Source: Burkholderia cepacia GG4 | Lineage (GTDB): Bacteria > Pseudomonadota > Gammaproteobacteria > Burkholderiales > Burkholderiaceae | Assembly: GCF_000292915.1 (NCBI RefSeq) | Contig: NC_018514.1 | Coordinates: 372,001 to 436,000, forward strand | Length of the DNA stretch: 64,000 bases | Reading direction: 5' to 3' | Shown: positions 1 to 6,697 of the stretch, piece after piece | Layout: each line of letters begins with the position of its first letter | Position numbering within the stretch: the stretch's first letter is position 1 | Made by a program: the position numbers and the translations under genes | The notes under the pieces: model-generated | Told to the model about the DNA's origin: nothing | Database searches by the model: none | What the model saw: only the letters and a program-made list of their open reading frames with translations

Positions 1-254
1 CGCAGGCCGCGAAGGCGCAGGGCAGCAAGATCGTCGCGATCACCGACAGCGCGGTGTCGCCGATCGCGTTGCACGCGGACGCGCAGCTGATCTTCACGCA
101 CGACAGTCCGTCGTTCTTTCCGTCGCTGGTCGCCGCGCATGCGATGGCCGAAGCGCTGGTCGCGCAGTTGCTGGCGCTCGAAGGCAGCGACGCGATCGCG
201 GCGCTCGAGCGCACCGAAGCGGAGCTGCATGCGAAGGGTGCGTATGTCGTGTAG
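1..254 (+). CDS. MurR/RpiR-family transcriptional regulator, C-terminal part (cut by window edge)
   Basis: Open from the first complete codon at position 3 to the TAG at 252-254; the start lies outside the window. The visible 83 residues are the end of a SIS (sugar isomerase) domain: the strand-turn KIVAITDSAVSPIA, followed by LHADAQLIF and a final helix, is typical of RpiR/MurR regulators, which bind a phosphosugar through SIS and DNA through an N-terminal HTH_6 domain. The HTH is not visible, so a free-standing SIS protein cannot be excluded. The downstream acetyltransferase begins 63 bp later and may or may not be co-transcribed. The ligand cannot be predicted from this fragment. Confidence 0.75.
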   Translation, partial: QAAKAQGSKIVAITDSAVSPIALHADAQLIFTHDSPSFFPSLVAAHAMAEALVAQLLALEGSDAIAALERTEAELHAKGAYVV

Positions 255-317
255 CCGCGCGCTGCTTCGACCTTCCATCCGTCCTCCCGCCATGGACGAC
301 TTGATCCGAGCCATCCG

Positions 318-743
318 ATGACGTTTACCTATGACGTGACCGACGCGGGCGACGCGAACGTCCGCAAGCAGATCGCGGCGCCGCTCGTCCGGTTCAACGA
401 AAGCCAGGCCGGCCCGCACGATTTTCGGCCGCTGGCCGTGCGCGTGACCGATGCCGACGGCGCCGTCGTCGGCGGCCTGTGGGGCAGCACGGCGTTCGGC
501 TGGCTGCATGTCGACCTGCTCGTCGTGCCCGAGGCGGCGCGCGGCCAGGGCGCCGGCACGCGCATCATGGATCTCGCCGAAGCGGAAGCGGTCGCGCGCG
601 GTTGCCATAGCGCGTGGCTCGACACGTTCGACTTCCAGGCGCGGCCGTTCTACGAGAAACGCGGTTATGTCCGCTTCGGTGAACTGCCGGACTACGCGAC
701 GGGGCATACGCGCATTTTCCTGACGAAGCAGCTCGGTTCCTGA
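318..743 (+). CDS. GNAT family N-acetyltransferase
   Basis: A 141-residue single-domain GNAT protein. Residues about 60-90 show the acetyl-CoA-binding core: LHVDLLVVPEAARGQGAGTRI is strand beta4 followed by the R/Q-x-x-G-x-G/A pyrophosphate loop (RGQGAG). AWLDTFDFQARPFYEKRGYV is the beta5-alpha4 region with the usual F-Y-x-x-x-G-Y motif. The family transfers an acetyl group from acetyl-CoA to an amine; the acceptor cannot be inferred. The short, soluble sequence has no signal peptide or membrane segment. It is the only good ORF in this interval and stands alone between unrelated genes. Confidence 0.9.
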   Translation: MTFTYDVTDAGDANVRKQIAAPLVRFNESQAGPHDFRPLAVRVTDADGAVVGGLWGSTAFGWLHVDLLVVPEAARGQGAGTRIMDLAEAEAVARGCHSAWLDTFDFQARPFYEKRGYVRFGELPDYATGHTRIFLTKQLGS

Positions 744-869
744 GCGGCATGACCGGCGGCGCGCCGCGCGCGCGAGGTGCCGACATCGACATCGACATTT
801 CACCGCATCCCGAACCGTCGCGGTGCCGGACGCGCGTATGCTGGCGTCTCCAATCCCGAGGAGACCGCG

Positions 870-1730
870 ATGTCCGATTCCGACGTTCAGTTCCGCCAGG
901 CCGAAGCTTTCCGCGCGCTGCACGTGCGCCCCGGTGCCTTCATCATCCCGAACCCGTGGGATGCCGGCTCGGCCCGGCTGCTCGCGATGGCCGGCTTCGA
1001 CGCGCTCGCCACCACGAGCGCCGGCTTCGCGTATTCGAAAGGGCGGCCCGACAACGCGATCGGCCGTGACGAGATGCTCGGCCACATCGCCGAGATTGTC
1101 GCCGCGGGCGGCCTGCCGGTGAGTGCCGATCTCGAGAACGGCTTCGGCGACGCGCCCGAGACGGTCGCCGAGACGATCCGGCTGGCGGCCGGCGCCGGCG
1201 CGGTGGGCGGCTCGATCGAGGATGCGACCGGCCGCGCCGACGCGCCGATCTATCCGCACGACGCGGCGGTCGAACGCATCGCGGCGGCGGTCGACGCGGC
1301 ACGTGCGCTGCCGTTCCCGTTCACGCTGACCGCGCGTTGCGAAAACTACCTGCACGGCCGCCACGACCTCGCCGACACGATCGCGCGGCTGGTCGCGTAT
1401 CGCGACGCGGGCGCCGACGTGCTGTACGCGCCGGGCCTGACCGATCCCGACCACATCGCGGCAGTCACGCGCGCGGTGGACGGGCCGGTCAACGTCGTGA
1501 TGGGGCTGCAGGGCGGGCTGCTGAGCGCCGATGCGCTCGCGGCGCTCGGCGTGAAGCGCATCAGCGTCGGCGCCGCACTGGCGCGGACCGCGTTCGGCGC
1601 GTTCCTGCGCGGCGCGATGGAAATGGCGCGCGACGGTACGTTCACGTTCGCGCAAGCGGCGCTGTCGGGGCGCGATCTCGATCGCTGGTTTTCGGCGCCG
1701 GACAATCCGCACGTTCCGTTTGAACAATGA
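870..1730 (+). CDS. Isocitrate lyase/phosphoenolpyruvate mutase family protein
   Basis: A 286-residue enzyme of the ICL/PEPM superfamily (TIM barrel). The start at 870 is chosen because a GAGGAG Shine-Dalgarno sits at 858-863; an upstream in-frame ATG at 777 has none. Visible landmarks are FIIPNPWDAGSARLL near the N-terminus, the metal-binding SADLENGFGD segment and GGSIEDATG. The catalytic KKCGH/KRCGH loop of true isocitrate and methylisocitrate lyases is absent, so it is more likely a PEP-mutase-like, carboxyphosphonoenolpyruvate-mutase-like or oxaloacetate-hydrolase-like C-C/C-P bond enzyme. Its neighbours give no pathway. Family assignment is secure; the reaction is not known. Confidence 0.88.
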   Translation: MSDSDVQFRQAEAFRALHVRPGAFIIPNPWDAGSARLLAMAGFDALATTSAGFAYSKGRPDNAIGRDEMLGHIAEIVAAGGLPVSADLENGFGDAPETVAETIRLAAGAGAVGGSIEDATGRADAPIYPHDAAVERIAAAVDAARALPFPFTLTARCENYLHGRHDLADTIARLVAYRDAGADVLYAPGLTDPDHIAAVTRAVDGPVNVVMGLQGGLLSADALAALGVKRISVGAALARTAFGAFLRGAMEMARDGTFTFAQAALSGRDLDRWFSAPDNPHVPFEQ

Positions 1731-2063
1731 GCGCTGAAAAAACGTGGGAACGTTTCCAGCCGAAAACTGATTGACAGTAATCAACCGAAAGCGCCGTCGA
1801 TTTAAAGTCCGATGACGGCGAGAAATACATCGTTTATTCTCCGCATTCCGGCTTTTCGACCGGAACCGGCGCGCAAGCCGCGCCGGTTCTGGCTCAGTTG
1901 CCCGCCAAGCGTATCGATCCCGCGTATTGTTGCATTTTCAAGACCGATAATTCGGGGTTATCGCGAGTTGCCGATTATTTTTTTAATGGGTAATCTTCGG
2001 CACCGTCAAACGACCGCGTCGGCAGGCTGCCGGAAAATGAATATATAGAATGTCGAGAGTGCG
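1731..2063. other. Intergenic region with no convincing gene; includes a strong hairpin
   Basis: A 333-bp stretch, more AT-rich than its neighbours at both ends (for example around 1770-1800 and 2025-2055). No ORF with family resemblance or a ribosome binding site was seen. It holds the hairpin at 1863-1889 and an AT-rich tract (TATATA at about 2040) that could be the promoter of the DUF2158 gene at 2064. Confidence 0.5.
1863..1889. terminator. Perfect 11-bp inverted repeat with 5-nt loop (possible terminator)
   Basis: GAACCGGCGCG (1863-1873) is the exact reverse complement of CGCGCCGGTTC (1879-1889), with loop CAAGC. There is no U-tract on either strand, so it is not a canonical intrinsic terminator; it could still act as a hairpin barrier after the gene ending at 1730. 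Confidence 0.4.
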
Positions 2064-2330
2064 ATGACGATCCGGGAAAATCACTGCAGTGGCTTTCGTG
2101 TCGGCGATGTCGTGACGCTGAAAACAGGCGGGCCGCGCATGACGGTCACCTATGCCGGGCCGGTTGTGTTCGACGATGCCGACTGGCTGATCTGCCAGTG
2201 GTTCGACGACAGCGGCCACTTCCGGCAGGAAATGTTTCATCACGAGACGGTGGTACCCGAACCGCGCGCGATTTCCGCCGGGCGCGTCCGCGTGCGCATG
2301 CAGGGGCACCGTTACCGTTCCGCGGCCTGA
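2064..2330 (+). CDS. Small DUF2158 (YodC-like) protein
   Basis: An 88-residue protein. Residues about 10-50 read FRVGDVVTLKTGGPRMTV followed by a short linker and LICQWFDDSGHFRQEMFH, the pattern of DUF2158/YodC proteins: a compact beta barrel with a V-x-L-K-S/T-G-G-P-x-M-T-V core. The biological role of the family is unknown. The start at 2064 has GAGAG at 2055-2059 as a plausible ribosome binding site. The gene is isolated, with AT-rich DNA upstream. The tail after residue 60 (arginine-rich) is not conserved with anything recognised. Confidence 0.78.
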   Translation: MTIRENHCSGFRVGDVVTLKTGGPRMTVTYAGPVVFDDADWLICQWFDDSGHFRQEMFHHETVVPEPRAISAGRVRVRMQGHRYRSAA

Positions 2331-2475
2331 GGCCGGCACGCCTGTCACGGCTTGGCGCCGCCCGGCGCCCGCAGGTTGCTGCAACGCAGCAGTCCGTCTT
2401 GCCCGCATCGCCCGCACAGCGACATTTCACGTCACCCCGAAACATGCGGCGGCCCTGAGCGCCGATACTGCACGC

Positions 2476-3657
2476 ATGAACCCGACCGATCCGATTGCCG
2501 CGGTGACGCACCGCGATCCCTATCCTTACTACGCGACGCTCGTCGACGGGCCGCCGCTCGCGTTCGACGCCACGCTCGGCCTGTGGGTCACGAGCCGCGC
2601 GGCGAGCGTGACGGCCGTGCTCGGCCACCCGGCGTGCCGCGTCCGGCCGCTCGACGCGCCGGTGCCGCCCGCGTTGCGCGGCACGACGGCCGGCGCGCTG
2701 TTCGGCGAGCTGGTGCGCATGAACGATGGCGCGCTGCGGCACGACGTACCGAAGCAGGCGTTGCGTGCCGCATTTGCGCCGATCGACGCGGACGCGTTGC
2801 GCGAGCGTGCCGCGCAGCTCGCCGGCCGCCGGCTGCGCGCGCCATACGACGCCGCTGCGCTGAACGCGTGGTGCCTGACGGTGCCGGTTTGCGCAGTCGC
2901 CGATCTGCTCGGCTTCGACGATGCGCAGCTCGACCCTATCGCCGGGCTGGTCGTCGATTTCGTCGCCGCGCTGTCGCCGCTGTCGGACGCCGCCGCGCTG
3001 GCCAGGGCGAGCGACGGCGCGCGCCAGTTGCTCGACCGGATGACGGAACGCGTCGCGCACACACGTGCGCAGGACGGTTCACTGGTCGCCGCGATTCAGC
3101 AGGCGGCGCGCGCCGCGGGCTGGCAGGCGAGCGGCGCGCTGGTCGCGAATCTCGTCGGCTTGCTGTCGCAGACGTGCGAGGCGACGGCCGCGTGGCTTGG
3201 CAATGCGCTGGTGGCGTGGGATGGCACGACGGCCGACGGCGCGGGTGCCGAACGCGCGATGCCGGATGCGGCCGCGCTCGATGCATTCGTCGCCGAGGTC
3301 GGCCGATTCGACGCGCCGGTGCAGAACACGCGCCGCTTCGTCGCGTCGCGCACGACGATCGAAGGCGTGACCGTCGAAGCCGGCGCGGCCATCCTGGTCG
3401 TGCTCGCCGCGGCGAACCGCGACCCGGCCGTGCATCGCGAGCCGCAGCGGCTGCTGCCGGGCCGTGCGCCGGGGCCGAACTTCGGGTTCGGCACGGGGCC
3501 GCACGGCTGCCCGGGCGAGCGGATCGCGCGGGCGGTGACGGCGGGGGCGTTCGGGGCGTGGTTGCGCGCGGGCGGCGGACCGTCGCGCGACAGGCTGGTG
3601 TGGGACTACCGCGCGTCGACCAACGTCAGGATGCCGAAGTTCGTCGCGGGGAGGTAA
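2476..3657 (+). CDS. Cytochrome P450 (unusual I-helix)
   Basis: A 393-residue soluble bacterial P450. The heme ligand is Cys345 in FGFGTGPHGCPGERIA, an excellent match to the F-x-x-G-x-H-x-C-x-G signature. The K-helix ExxR pair is EVGRF, with the following QNTRRF. The I-helix reads LLSQTCEATAAWLG: the acid is present, but the usual A-G-x-[DE]-T is altered to Q-T-C-E-A, so the oxygen-activating Thr appears replaced by Ala. The class uses two electrons from a redoxin partner; no ferredoxin or reductase gene lies nearby. The gene is single and convergent with the next gene, with a 15-bp gap. Substrate unknown. Confidence 0.9.
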   Translation: MNPTDPIAAVTHRDPYPYYATLVDGPPLAFDATLGLWVTSRAASVTAVLGHPACRVRPLDAPVPPALRGTTAGALFGELVRMNDGALRHDVPKQALRAAFAPIDADALRERAAQLAGRRLRAPYDAAALNAWCLTVPVCAVADLLGFDDAQLDPIAGLVVDFVAALSPLSDAAALARASDGARQLLDRMTERVAHTRAQDGSLVAAIQQAARAAGWQASGALVANLVGLLSQTCEATAAWLGNALVAWDGTTADGAGAERAMPDAAALDAFVAEVGRFDAPVQNTRRFVASRTTIEGVTVEAGAAILVVLAAANRDPAVHREPQRLLPGRAPGPNFGFGTGPHGCPGERIARAVTAGAFGAWLRAGGGPSRDRLVWDYRASTNVRMPKFVAGR

Positions 3658-3672
3658 GCGGTACAGCGGGAC

Positions 3673-3999
3673 TTAGCGGCAACCTTGCTTCTCCGCCCAT
3701 TGCTCCTGGGCGGCGACGCGGCGCTGCACGCGTTCGACGAGACCGGTCGAGAAGGTCCGCATGCTGATGCCGCGGCGCTTCGCGAGGATGGTTTGCGCGA
3801 CGTCGGTTTGCGGGTTCGGCTGGCATGCCCAGTAAAGGGTCATCAGCCAGCCGATGCCCGTCCACGCGAACAGGGCGTTGAACATGGCGATCGTCAGCTT
3901 GTCGTGCCGGCCGCGCCGGTCGGCGACGATGGCCGGAAGAAAATAGAGCGCGATCGCTGCGACCGAACCGGCCATCTGAATCAGGACTGCGTGTTGCAT
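3673..3999 (-). CDS. Superinfection immunity family membrane protein
   Basis: A 108-residue protein with two predicted transmembrane helices near residues 8-25 and 42-62. The core FLPAIVADRRGRHDKLTIAM followed by FNALFAWTGIGWLMTLYWA matches the Imm_superinfect family (phage T4 Imm-like), whose T4 member blocks DNA entry of superinfecting phage at the inner membrane. The start at 3999 is preferred over an upstream TTG at 4023 because the minus strand carries GGAG a few bases before the ATG. The tail after residue 70 is basic and probably cytoplasmic. Most chromosomal homologues are uncharacterised; the name comes from the family, not from function shown here. Confidence 0.78.
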   Translation of the reverse strand: MQHAVLIQMAGSVAAIALYFLPAIVADRRGRHDKLTIAMFNALFAWTGIGWLMTLYWACQPNPQTDVAQTILAKRRGISMRTFSTGLVERVQRRVAAQEQWAEKQGCR

Positions 4000-4089
4000 G
4001 TTGCTGCTCCATCCGAACTGCAATGGAGCCGATTGTCGCGCTTTTTCCGTTCGTGTGCTGGCAATTGATTGTTGCGTTTTTAATGACGA

Positions 4090-4509
4090 TCAGCGCGTGC
4101 CGACGTCCTCCGGCCGCACTTCGTTGCTCAGCGCGAAACCTTCGTCGAGCCAGCCGGTGACGCCGCCGATCATCAGCTTCACCGGGCGGCCGAGCCGCGC
4201 GAGCCGGATCGCTGCGCGCGCGGCGCCGTTGCAGTGCGGGCCCGCGCAGTAGACGACGAACAGCGTGTCGGCTGGATAGTCGGCGAGCTTGCCGGCGACG
4301 ATCTTGCGGTGCGGCAGGTTGCGCGCGCCGGGCGCGTGGCCGGCGGCAAACTGCTCCGGACTCCGGACGTCGAGCAGCACGAAATCGGGCGTGCCGGACG
4401 CGAGCGCGTCGTGCACGTCCCAGCAGTCGGTTTCGAATTGCAGCGACACTTCGAAGTGCGCGAGGGCGGCGGCGCTGTCGGCGGCGGGGACGTCGGTGAC
4501 ATAAGACAT
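4090..4509 (-). CDS. Rhodanese-like domain protein
   Basis: A 139-residue single-domain rhodanese/sulfurtransferase-like protein. FVLLDVRSPEQFAAGHAPGARNLPH is the CH2A-like region, and the active loop reads YCAGPHCNGAAR with Cys88 and Cys93. The first is the expected persulfide-forming cysteine; the loop is of the two-cysteine kind seen in single-domain family members. A clear AGGAG lies just before the ATG. It is divergent from the FtrA-type regulator at 4621, with 111 bp between starts, an arrangement that suggests the regulator controls it. The acceptor of sulfur or the redox role is unknown. Confidence 0.88.
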   Translation of the reverse strand: MSYVTDVPAADSAAALAHFEVSLQFETDCWDVHDALASGTPDFVLLDVRSPEQFAAGHAPGARNLPHRKIVAGKLADYPADTLFVVYCAGPHCNGAARAAIRLARLGRPVKLMIGGVTGWLDEGFALSNEVRPEDVGTR

Positions 4510-4620
4510 GAGAAGCGCTCCTGAAGGATGGCGCGGAATGCGCCGGAATGAAGGGCAGTATCGCGGTTCGGCAGCTTTCGCGGCAGTGGCGTGATCGACA
4601 AGTTCCGGTAACATCGCGCC

Positions 4621-5595
4621 ATGCACAATCATCTCGTCGTCGCGCTCGCCTACGATCGCCTCTGCACCTTCGAATTCGGCTGCGTGGTCGAACTGTTCGC
4701 GCTTGAACGTCCGGAACTCGGCGTCGACTGGTATCGCTTCGCGGTCTGCGCGAGCGAGCCGGGGCCCGTGCGCGCGGCGGGCGGCATCACGGTCGCCGCG
4801 CCGTACCGGCTCGCGATGCTCGATCGCGCGGACACCATCGTGATTCCCGGCTGGCGCGATCCGGACGAACTGCCACCCGAACCGTTGCTGAAGAAGCTGC
4901 GTGCCGCGCATCGTCGCGGCGCGCGGCTCTGTTCGATCTGCTCGGGCGTGTTCGTGCTCGCGGCGGCCGGCGTGCTCGACGGGCTGACCGTGACGACCCA
5001 CTGGCGTTATGCGGAGCGCCTGCAGGCGCGCTATCCGGCGCTGCGCGTGAATCCCGACGCGCTCTACGTCGACGAAGGGCAGGTCATCACGTCGGCCGGC
5101 TCGGCGGCGGGGCTCGACATGCTGCTGCATCTCGTGCGCCGCGATCATGGCGGCGCGATCGCGAACCGCGTCGCGCAGCGCCTCGTGCTGCCGCCGCATC
5201 GCGACGGCGGCCAGGCGCAGTTCGTGCCGCGCCCGGTGGCGCCCGGCGGCAGCGACCGGCTCGCGAAGCTGATCGACTGGATGCGCGCGCACGCGGCCGA
5301 GCCGCACACGCTCGCGTCGCTGGCCGCGCAGGCCGCGATGAGCACGCGCACGCTGCAGCGGCAGTTCGCGGATGCGACGGGGATGTCGCCGCTCGCGTGG
5401 CTGATCCGCGAGCGCGTGAATGTCGCGAAGGACACGCTCGAGGCGCATCCCGGGTTGTCGCTTGCGCAGGTGGCCGCACGCGCGGGGTTCGGCTCCGAGG
5501 AATCGCTGCGCCGGCACTTCCGGCGCGTCGCGGCGACGAGTCCGGCCGCATACCGGCGCGGGATGGATCGCGGCGTCAGGCCGCCGGACGCCTGA
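4621..5595 (+). CDS. ftrA: FtrA/GlxA-type transcriptional regulator (DJ-1/PfpI + AraC)
   Basis: A 324-residue two-domain regulator. Residues 1-185 form a DJ-1/PfpI (class I glutamine amidotransferase-like) domain with the nucleophile-elbow segment ARLCSICSGVFVLAAAG. Residues about 215-315 form an AraC-type double HTH (LASLAAQAAMSTRTLQRQF and LAQVAARAGFGSEESLRRHF). GlxA-type regulators of this design usually sense a small metabolite through the DJ-1 domain and activate adjacent catabolic genes. The full length and start match the FtrA group. The divergent rhodanese gene at 4509 is the obvious local target. Confidence 0.92.
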   Translation: MHNHLVVALAYDRLCTFEFGCVVELFALERPELGVDWYRFAVCASEPGPVRAAGGITVAAPYRLAMLDRADTIVIPGWRDPDELPPEPLLKKLRAAHRRGARLCSICSGVFVLAAAGVLDGLTVTTHWRYAERLQARYPALRVNPDALYVDEGQVITSAGSAAGLDMLLHLVRRDHGGAIANRVAQRLVLPPHRDGGQAQFVPRPVAPGGSDRLAKLIDWMRAHAAEPHTLASLAAQAAMSTRTLQRQFADATGMSPLAWLIRERVNVAKDTLEAHPGLSLAQVAARAGFGSEESLRRHFRRVAATSPAAYRRGMDRGVRPPDA

Positions 5596-5773
5596 GCGTC
5601 ACATTGCCTCGTCACGGCGGCGCCCGGCCGTCGTTCCCTGATTCTTGTCCCGCTGACTTCAAGCGTGCGTAAGATGGCGGTCGCCGTGCGGTGACCCGCT
5701 CCACGCGTGCCGCGCATGTCGCGCCGCTGCAGGAAGCCGCCATTCCTTCATCACAACGACAAGGAACAACACC

Positions 5774-6628
5774 ATGGGCCTGCTGGGAAAGCTGTTCGGA
5801 AAGAAACCGCGTGACGAAGCGGCATCGCCTGCGGCTTCGACCGAAGCGTCACGCGCATCGGCAGCATCGGAAGCACCCGAAGCACCCGAAGCACCCGAAG
5901 CACCCGAAGCACCCGAAGCACCCGAAGCACCCGAAGCACCCGAAGCACCCGAAGCACCCGAAGCACCCGAAGCACCCGAAGCACCCGAAGCACCCGAAGC
6001 TGCCGGGCAGAACGGCCCCGACATCGCACCCGAACTCGCGCCCGCGCTGAAGGCTTTCCAGGCGGGCCGGCACGACGCCGCGATCGCGGCTGCCGCGCCG
6101 CACGCGGAGCGGCTGGCCGATGCGGCACGCCTGTGCGCGCTGTCGTACTCGGCGATGAAGCGTTACCAGGAGGCGTTTCCATACTGGCTCGCGCTGTTCG
6201 ACCACGAGCCGAGCGCGCACAATGCAGTGCAGCTCGCGACGACCTCGGTGATGTGCGACGAAGTGGAGCGCGGCGAAGCGTGGATGCAGAAGGCCGCCGA
6301 GGTCAATCACGACACGCACGAGCAGTCTGACGTCGCCGCGCGCGTGAACTTCATTTCTGCGCTGATGCAAAGCGGCCATTCGCGTGAAGCGCTGCCGCAT
6401 CTCGCGTGGGTGCGCGACGTGTACGGCCATGTGCGCATCACCGATTCGACCTTCCTCTACATGCGCGGCATTCCGTTCTTTTCGGCGTTCCTCTCGAATA
6501 GTTTCGAGATCCTGAAGGCCACCCAGCCGGTCGACGCAATCGCGCCGTGGTACAGCGAACTGAAGGGAAAGCTCGACGAAGAAGGCGAAGCCCAGCTTGC
6601 CGCGTGGGTTGGCCAGTTGTCGGCGTAA
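5774..6628 (+). CDS. Tetratricopeptide-like protein with Glu-Ala-Pro repeat tract
   Basis: A 284-residue protein of unknown function. The N-terminus (MGLLGKLFGKKP) is basic and amphipathic. Residues about 33-75 are a low-complexity tract of 14 exact EAP units, encoded by the 9-bp DNA repeat at 5870-5995. Residues about 85-280 are all-helical, with alternating A-x-x-x-Y/A-x-x-x-A patterns (for example LADAARLCALSYSAMKRYQEAFPYW) that look like degenerate TPR helices. No signal peptide. A purine-rich AAGGAA lies before the ATG. The tract is likely an extended, length-variable linker. Convergent with adiA through the hairpin at 6647-6691. Confidence 0.7.
   Translation: MGLLGKLFGKKPRDEAASPAASTEASRASAASEAPEAPEAPEAPEAPEAPEAPEAPEAPEAPEAPEAPEAPEAPEAAGQNGPDIAPELAPALKAFQAGRHDAAIAAAAPHAERLADAARLCALSYSAMKRYQEAFPYWLALFDHEPSAHNAVQLATTSVMCDEVERGEAWMQKAAEVNHDTHEQSDVAARVNFISALMQSGHSREALPHLAWVRDVYGHVRITDSTFLYMRGIPFFSAFLSNSFEILKATQPVDAIAPWYSELKGKLDEEGEAQLAAWVGQLSA
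5870..5995 (+). repeat. 14 perfect copies of a 9-bp repeat (GAAGCACCC)
   Basis: In-frame coding minisatellite: 126 bp of identical GAAGCACCC units (Glu-Ala-Pro), followed by one degenerate copy (GAAGCTGCC). The unit is a multiple of three, so copy-number change would alter protein length without frameshift. Confidence 0.97.
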
Positions 6629-6646
6629 CCGGCGTAATCGACTTTA

Positions 6647-6691
6647 GCATCGCGACGCCGGCCGCACGTCGGCGGCGCGGCGTCGCGATGC
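6647..6691. terminator. 14-bp perfect stem at convergent gene ends
   Basis: GCATCGCGACGCCG (6647-6660) pairs perfectly with CGGCGTCGCGATGC (6678-6691), with a 17-nt GC-rich loop. It fills the 69-bp gap between two convergent genes and probably acts as a bidirectional transcription barrier. There is no U-tract. Confidence 0.6.
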
Positions 6692-6697
6692 ACATGC

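Noticed and set aside
870..1730. True isocitrate or methylisocitrate lyase
   Set aside because: The KKCGH/KRCGH catalytic loop is not present, so only the superfamily was named.
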